A stretch of DNA of 9,083 nt from contig DGQS01000014.1 of assembly GCA_002389785.1 (NCBI GenBank), positions 1-9,083 of the forward strand, read 5' to 3'. The notes beneath the pieces were generated by a model. The model did not search any database. It was not told the DNA's origin and saw nothing but the letters and a program-made list of their open reading frames with translations. Each line of letters opens with the position of its first letter. The first letter of the stretch is position 1. The DNA comes from Bacteroidetes bacterium UBA4408. Lineage in GTDB: Bacteria; Bacteroidota; Bacteroidia; UBA4408. Position numbers and translations under genes: made by a program. Below are positions 7,204 through 9,083 of the stretch, piece by piece.

Positions 7204-7866
7204 ATGAAAAAATCAATTTCAAATAATATATCACTTGCAGCCTTGCTTTTTGTTTCGATTGTTTTTTTAACTAGCTGTAAATGCAAGAAAGACACAGAAG
7301 TTATACCTACCTATACTTTAAGTGGAAGAGTATTTAGTGAATGCAATTTGCCATTGGCGAATGCCAAAATATCATTTCACCAGGATGGTGAAAGTACTTT
7401 AGTAGGCACTTCCGAATCAAATGATCAATCCACTGTAACCGACGCAAATGGGTACTTTTCAATTGCTTATGAAAACAATGGTTCAAACCCAATTGAAATT
7501 TGGCACGATGCTAAAAAAATGCTGAGTGGTATTCCAATTCGCCAAGATATAAACGACATAGTGGGATATAAAAATGCAAGAGCTTGTATTCAGGTAAAAT
7601 TAAATGTACTTAATCCTCATTCATCAGCCGATACATTAAACATTACAAATTTTGCCTCATCTACTCCATTATCCTTGGTTGGTCCATTCACTTCTCAGGT
7701 TTTATATACAGCTCCCTATTATTCTATACTTGAGCCAACTTACTATGGAGCCGAAGCAAGAGTATTATGGAACATTAACAGCTATACTGGTGTATTTAAT
7801 AAAACTGATTTTAAAATCAACAAGTATTGCAATGACACCATCTTTGTAACTGCTACCATTAACTAA
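7204..7866 (+). CDS. Lipoprotein with carboxypeptidase-regulatory-like domain
   Basis: The product is 220 residues. Residues 1-25 are a lipoprotein signal peptide with hydrophobic core ISLAALLFVSIVF and lipobox LTSC, making Cys25 the lipidated residue; KCKKD follows. Residues about 37-100 resemble a carboxypeptidase regulatory-like / transthyretin-type beta-sandwich: YTLSGRVF, then LPLANAKISF, TDANGYFSIAYE and IEIW, the usual gap-strand order. The rest (about 120-220) is beta-rich with no family I recognise. Four later cysteines (C27, C47, C128 and one in KYCND near the end) could form disulfides. It starts 69 bases after the hydrolase stop with no clear promoter between, so cotranscription is likely. 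Its function is unknown; it is probably tethered to the outer membrane, and a role beside the hydrolase is inference. Confidence 0.8.
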   Translation: MKKSISNNISLAALLFVSIVFLTSCKCKKDTEVIPTYTLSGRVFSECNLPLANAKISFHQDGESTLVGTSESNDQSTVTDANGYFSIAYENNGSNPIEIWHDAKKMLSGIPIRQDINDIVGYKNARACIQVKLNVLNPHSSADTLNITNFASSTPLSLVGPFTSQVLYTAPYYSILEPTYYGAEARVLWNINSYTGVFNKTDFKINKYCNDTIFVTATIN

Positions 7867-7885
7867 TTTTCCGAATTTCTAATTT

Positions 7886-7925
7886 ATAAATCAGCAGCTT
7901 CGAATACTTCGATCTGCTGATTTAT
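7886..7925 (+). terminator. Probable hairpin terminator after the lipoprotein gene
   Basis: A perfect 12-bp stem, ATAAATCAGCAG (7886-7897) against CTGCTGATTTAT (7914-7925), encloses a 16-base loop and lies about 20 bases after the stop at 7866. The following sequence is T-rich but interrupted (ATTCCCTTATTTATT), so it is a weaker terminator than the one after L31, or one that also stabilises the 3' end. It probably separates the hydrolase-lipoprotein unit from the GEVED gene. Confidence 0.6.
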
Positions 7926-7944
7926 TCCCTTATTTATTAATCGC

Positions 7945-7963
7945 AACAGACGATCGTGCTGTT
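7945..7963. promoter_or_regulatory. Imperfect 19-bp dyad upstream of the GEVED protein gene
   Basis: AACAG, the 8-bp palindrome ACGATCGT, one extra G, then CTGTT form a near-symmetric element centred about 27 bases before the ATG at 7980. It is more GC-rich than its surroundings. It could be an operator or a leader structure; no TAnnTTTG promoter is visible near it. Confidence 0.3.
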
Positions 7964-7979
7964 TAATAATTTAATATCT

Positions 7980-9083
7980 ATGAAAAAAACTACGTTGTTT
8001 TCAGTTGGCTATTTATTGCTCCAATTTTTAGCTTTTACTTGTTTAGCTCAAAGTTATTGTACAACCGGTGTTGGCGGTTCGGGTTGTGCGACAAACGATA
8101 ATATCAAACTCGTATCAATAACTGGTACTACCCTATTGGTTTCTGGCAATTATTGTTACAATCAGGCAGGAATTAACATTACAAGTTTTCCGGATACCGG
8201 CTCGGCTACCTGTGTGCTTACGCAAGGACAAAACTATCAGTTGAATGTAAAATCGAATGCGAATAGTGCCCTTGGATTTTGGATTGACTACAACCATAAT
8301 TTTATTTATGAAACAACTGAGTTTGTGCTGGTATCACAAAGCGCTTTTCCGAATGTAACACAATCAATAAATTTTAGCATTCCTATTTCTCCATATTTTG
8401 GAAAAACCGGTTTGCGAATTCGCAGCATTAATCCATTTCCCGGGTTAAATTCTTCCGATGCATGCATTAATTCAGGAAGCGGTGAAATTGAAGAGTATAC
8501 TGTTTTTATTGATGCAGCTGCAACTTGCACTAATCCAATACTTGGAGGAAACACACTTTCGCTATCAGGTGATAGCATTTGTGAAGCTTCTCAAACTATT
8601 TTGAGTTTGCAAGGAAATACCATTGCTTCAGGTATTAGCTATCAATGGGAATCCTCATCCGATCAACTAACCTGGAATGCATTGCCCGGTGGAAATACAT
8701 ACAACGATACTTTGACTTTATATGTGTCAGCCTATTATCGATGTATGTTAACTTGCAATGGAAACAGTGTTTATTCAACTTCACGTTTTATTTATGTGAA
8801 ACCTTTTTATAACTGCTATTGTGCATCTAAACCTAGTGCCGGTGCCACTACCAACATAAATTCACACATTGGGAATGTAAAGTTGAGTAACCTAAACAAT
8901 GGTGCCGATTCAATAAACTATTATTCACCAGGAGCAGTAGGAACTTACTCCAACTATACTTCGATAGCTCCGGCACAACTAACAAAAGGAGTAACATACC
9001 CCCTGCGAATTGTGCACGTTACCAATGCTAGTAGTGGTTTCTATCCTTGCTTAATTTCAGCCTTTATTGACTACAATCACAAC
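7980..9083 (+). CDS. Secreted GEVED-domain and Ig-like protein, N-terminal part (cut by right window edge)
   Basis: An open frame of 368 codons runs from the ATG at 7980 to the right edge without a stop, so the C-terminus is missing. Residues 1-23 are a signal peptide (MKKTTLFSVGYLLLQFLAFTC, cleavage likely after CLA, then QSYC). Residues about 27-177 form a GEVED-type module: YCTTG at its start, the GFWIDYNHN strand (99-107), KTGLRIRSI and the closing GEIEEYTVF (168-176). Residues about 182-275 are an Ig-like domain with C201, the YQWESSSD strand (221-228), and YYRCMLTC (252-259). From about 278 a second GEVED module begins (CYCASKPSAG), reaching AFIDYNHN at the last base. GEVED domains occur in large secreted Bacteroidota proteins, often T9SS cargo with peptidases or adhesive repeats, so the missing part may carry a sorting domain. 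Function is unknown; a surface or adhesive role is inference. Confidence 0.87.
   Translation, partial: MKKTTLFSVGYLLLQFLAFTCLAQSYCTTGVGGSGCATNDNIKLVSITGTTLLVSGNYCYNQAGINITSFPDTGSATCVLTQGQNYQLNVKSNANSALGFWIDYNHNFIYETTEFVLVSQSAFPNVTQSINFSIPISPYFGKTGLRIRSINPFPGLNSSDACINSGSGEIEEYTVFIDAAATCTNPILGGNTLSLSGDSICEASQTILSLQGNTIASGISYQWESSSDQLTWNALPGGNTYNDTLTLYVSAYYRCMLTCNGNSVYSTSRFIYVKPFYNCYCASKPSAGATTNINSHIGNVKLSNLNNGADSINYYSPGAVGTYSNYTSIAPAQLTKGVTYPLRIVHVTNASSGFYPCLISAFIDYNHN

Noticed and set aside
7652..7849. Plus-strand open frame of 65 codons in another frame of the lipoprotein gene
   Set aside because: Overlaps the lipoprotein's own frame, has no recognisable features, and is expected by chance in AT-rich DNA.
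8306..8578. Minus-strand open frame of 90 codons
   Set aside because: Antisense to the GEVED module, whose plus-strand frame shows conserved WIDYNHN and GEIEEYTVF.

Overview
The window looks like a chromosomal segment of a member of the Bacteroidota. The reasons are AT-rich DNA, several matches to the TTG / TAnnTTTG promoter pattern of this phylum, a type B L31 ribosomal protein, a Bacteroidetes-type GlmU-like nucleotidyltransferase, secreted proteins whose signal peptides end in A-Q, and a C-terminal type IX secretion (T9SS) sorting domain. The genus cannot be told from this sequence.

Layout. (1) 1-1538, minus strand: the N-terminal 512 residues of a large secreted Ig-like repeat protein that runs off the left edge. 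(2) 1539-1838: a divergent intergenic region with two candidate minus-strand promoters. (3) 1839-2351, plus: a DinB-superfamily protein with three candidate metal-binding histidines. (4) 2385-3563, minus, convergent with DinB: a GlmU-like sugar nucleotidyltransferase with a left-handed beta-helix acyltransferase half. (5) 3655-3918, minus: type B ribosomal protein L31, with a near-consensus promoter and its own terminator; that terminator overlaps the likely promoter of the GlmU-like gene. (6) 4153-7134, plus: a 993-residue secreted alpha/beta hydrolase (lipase/esterase-like) with a T9SS sorting domain. (7) 7204-7866, plus: a small lipoprotein with a carboxypeptidase-regulatory-like fold, followed by a hairpin. 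(8) 7980-9083, plus: the N-terminal 368 residues of a secreted GEVED/Ig-like protein that runs off the right edge.

The window joins a short housekeeping block (DinB, GlmU-like, L31) to envelope and secreted proteins on both sides. The hydrolase and the lipoprotein are 69 bases apart in the same direction and could be cotranscribed; the hairpin after the lipoprotein probably separates them from the GEVED gene. Nothing indicates a mobile element, CRISPR array, tRNA or rRNA. I do not see a clearly new multi-gene system. The least explained items are the long non-catalytic N-terminal part of the hydrolase, the hydrolase-lipoprotein pairing, the palindrome inside the L31 promoter, and the terminator/promoter overlap.
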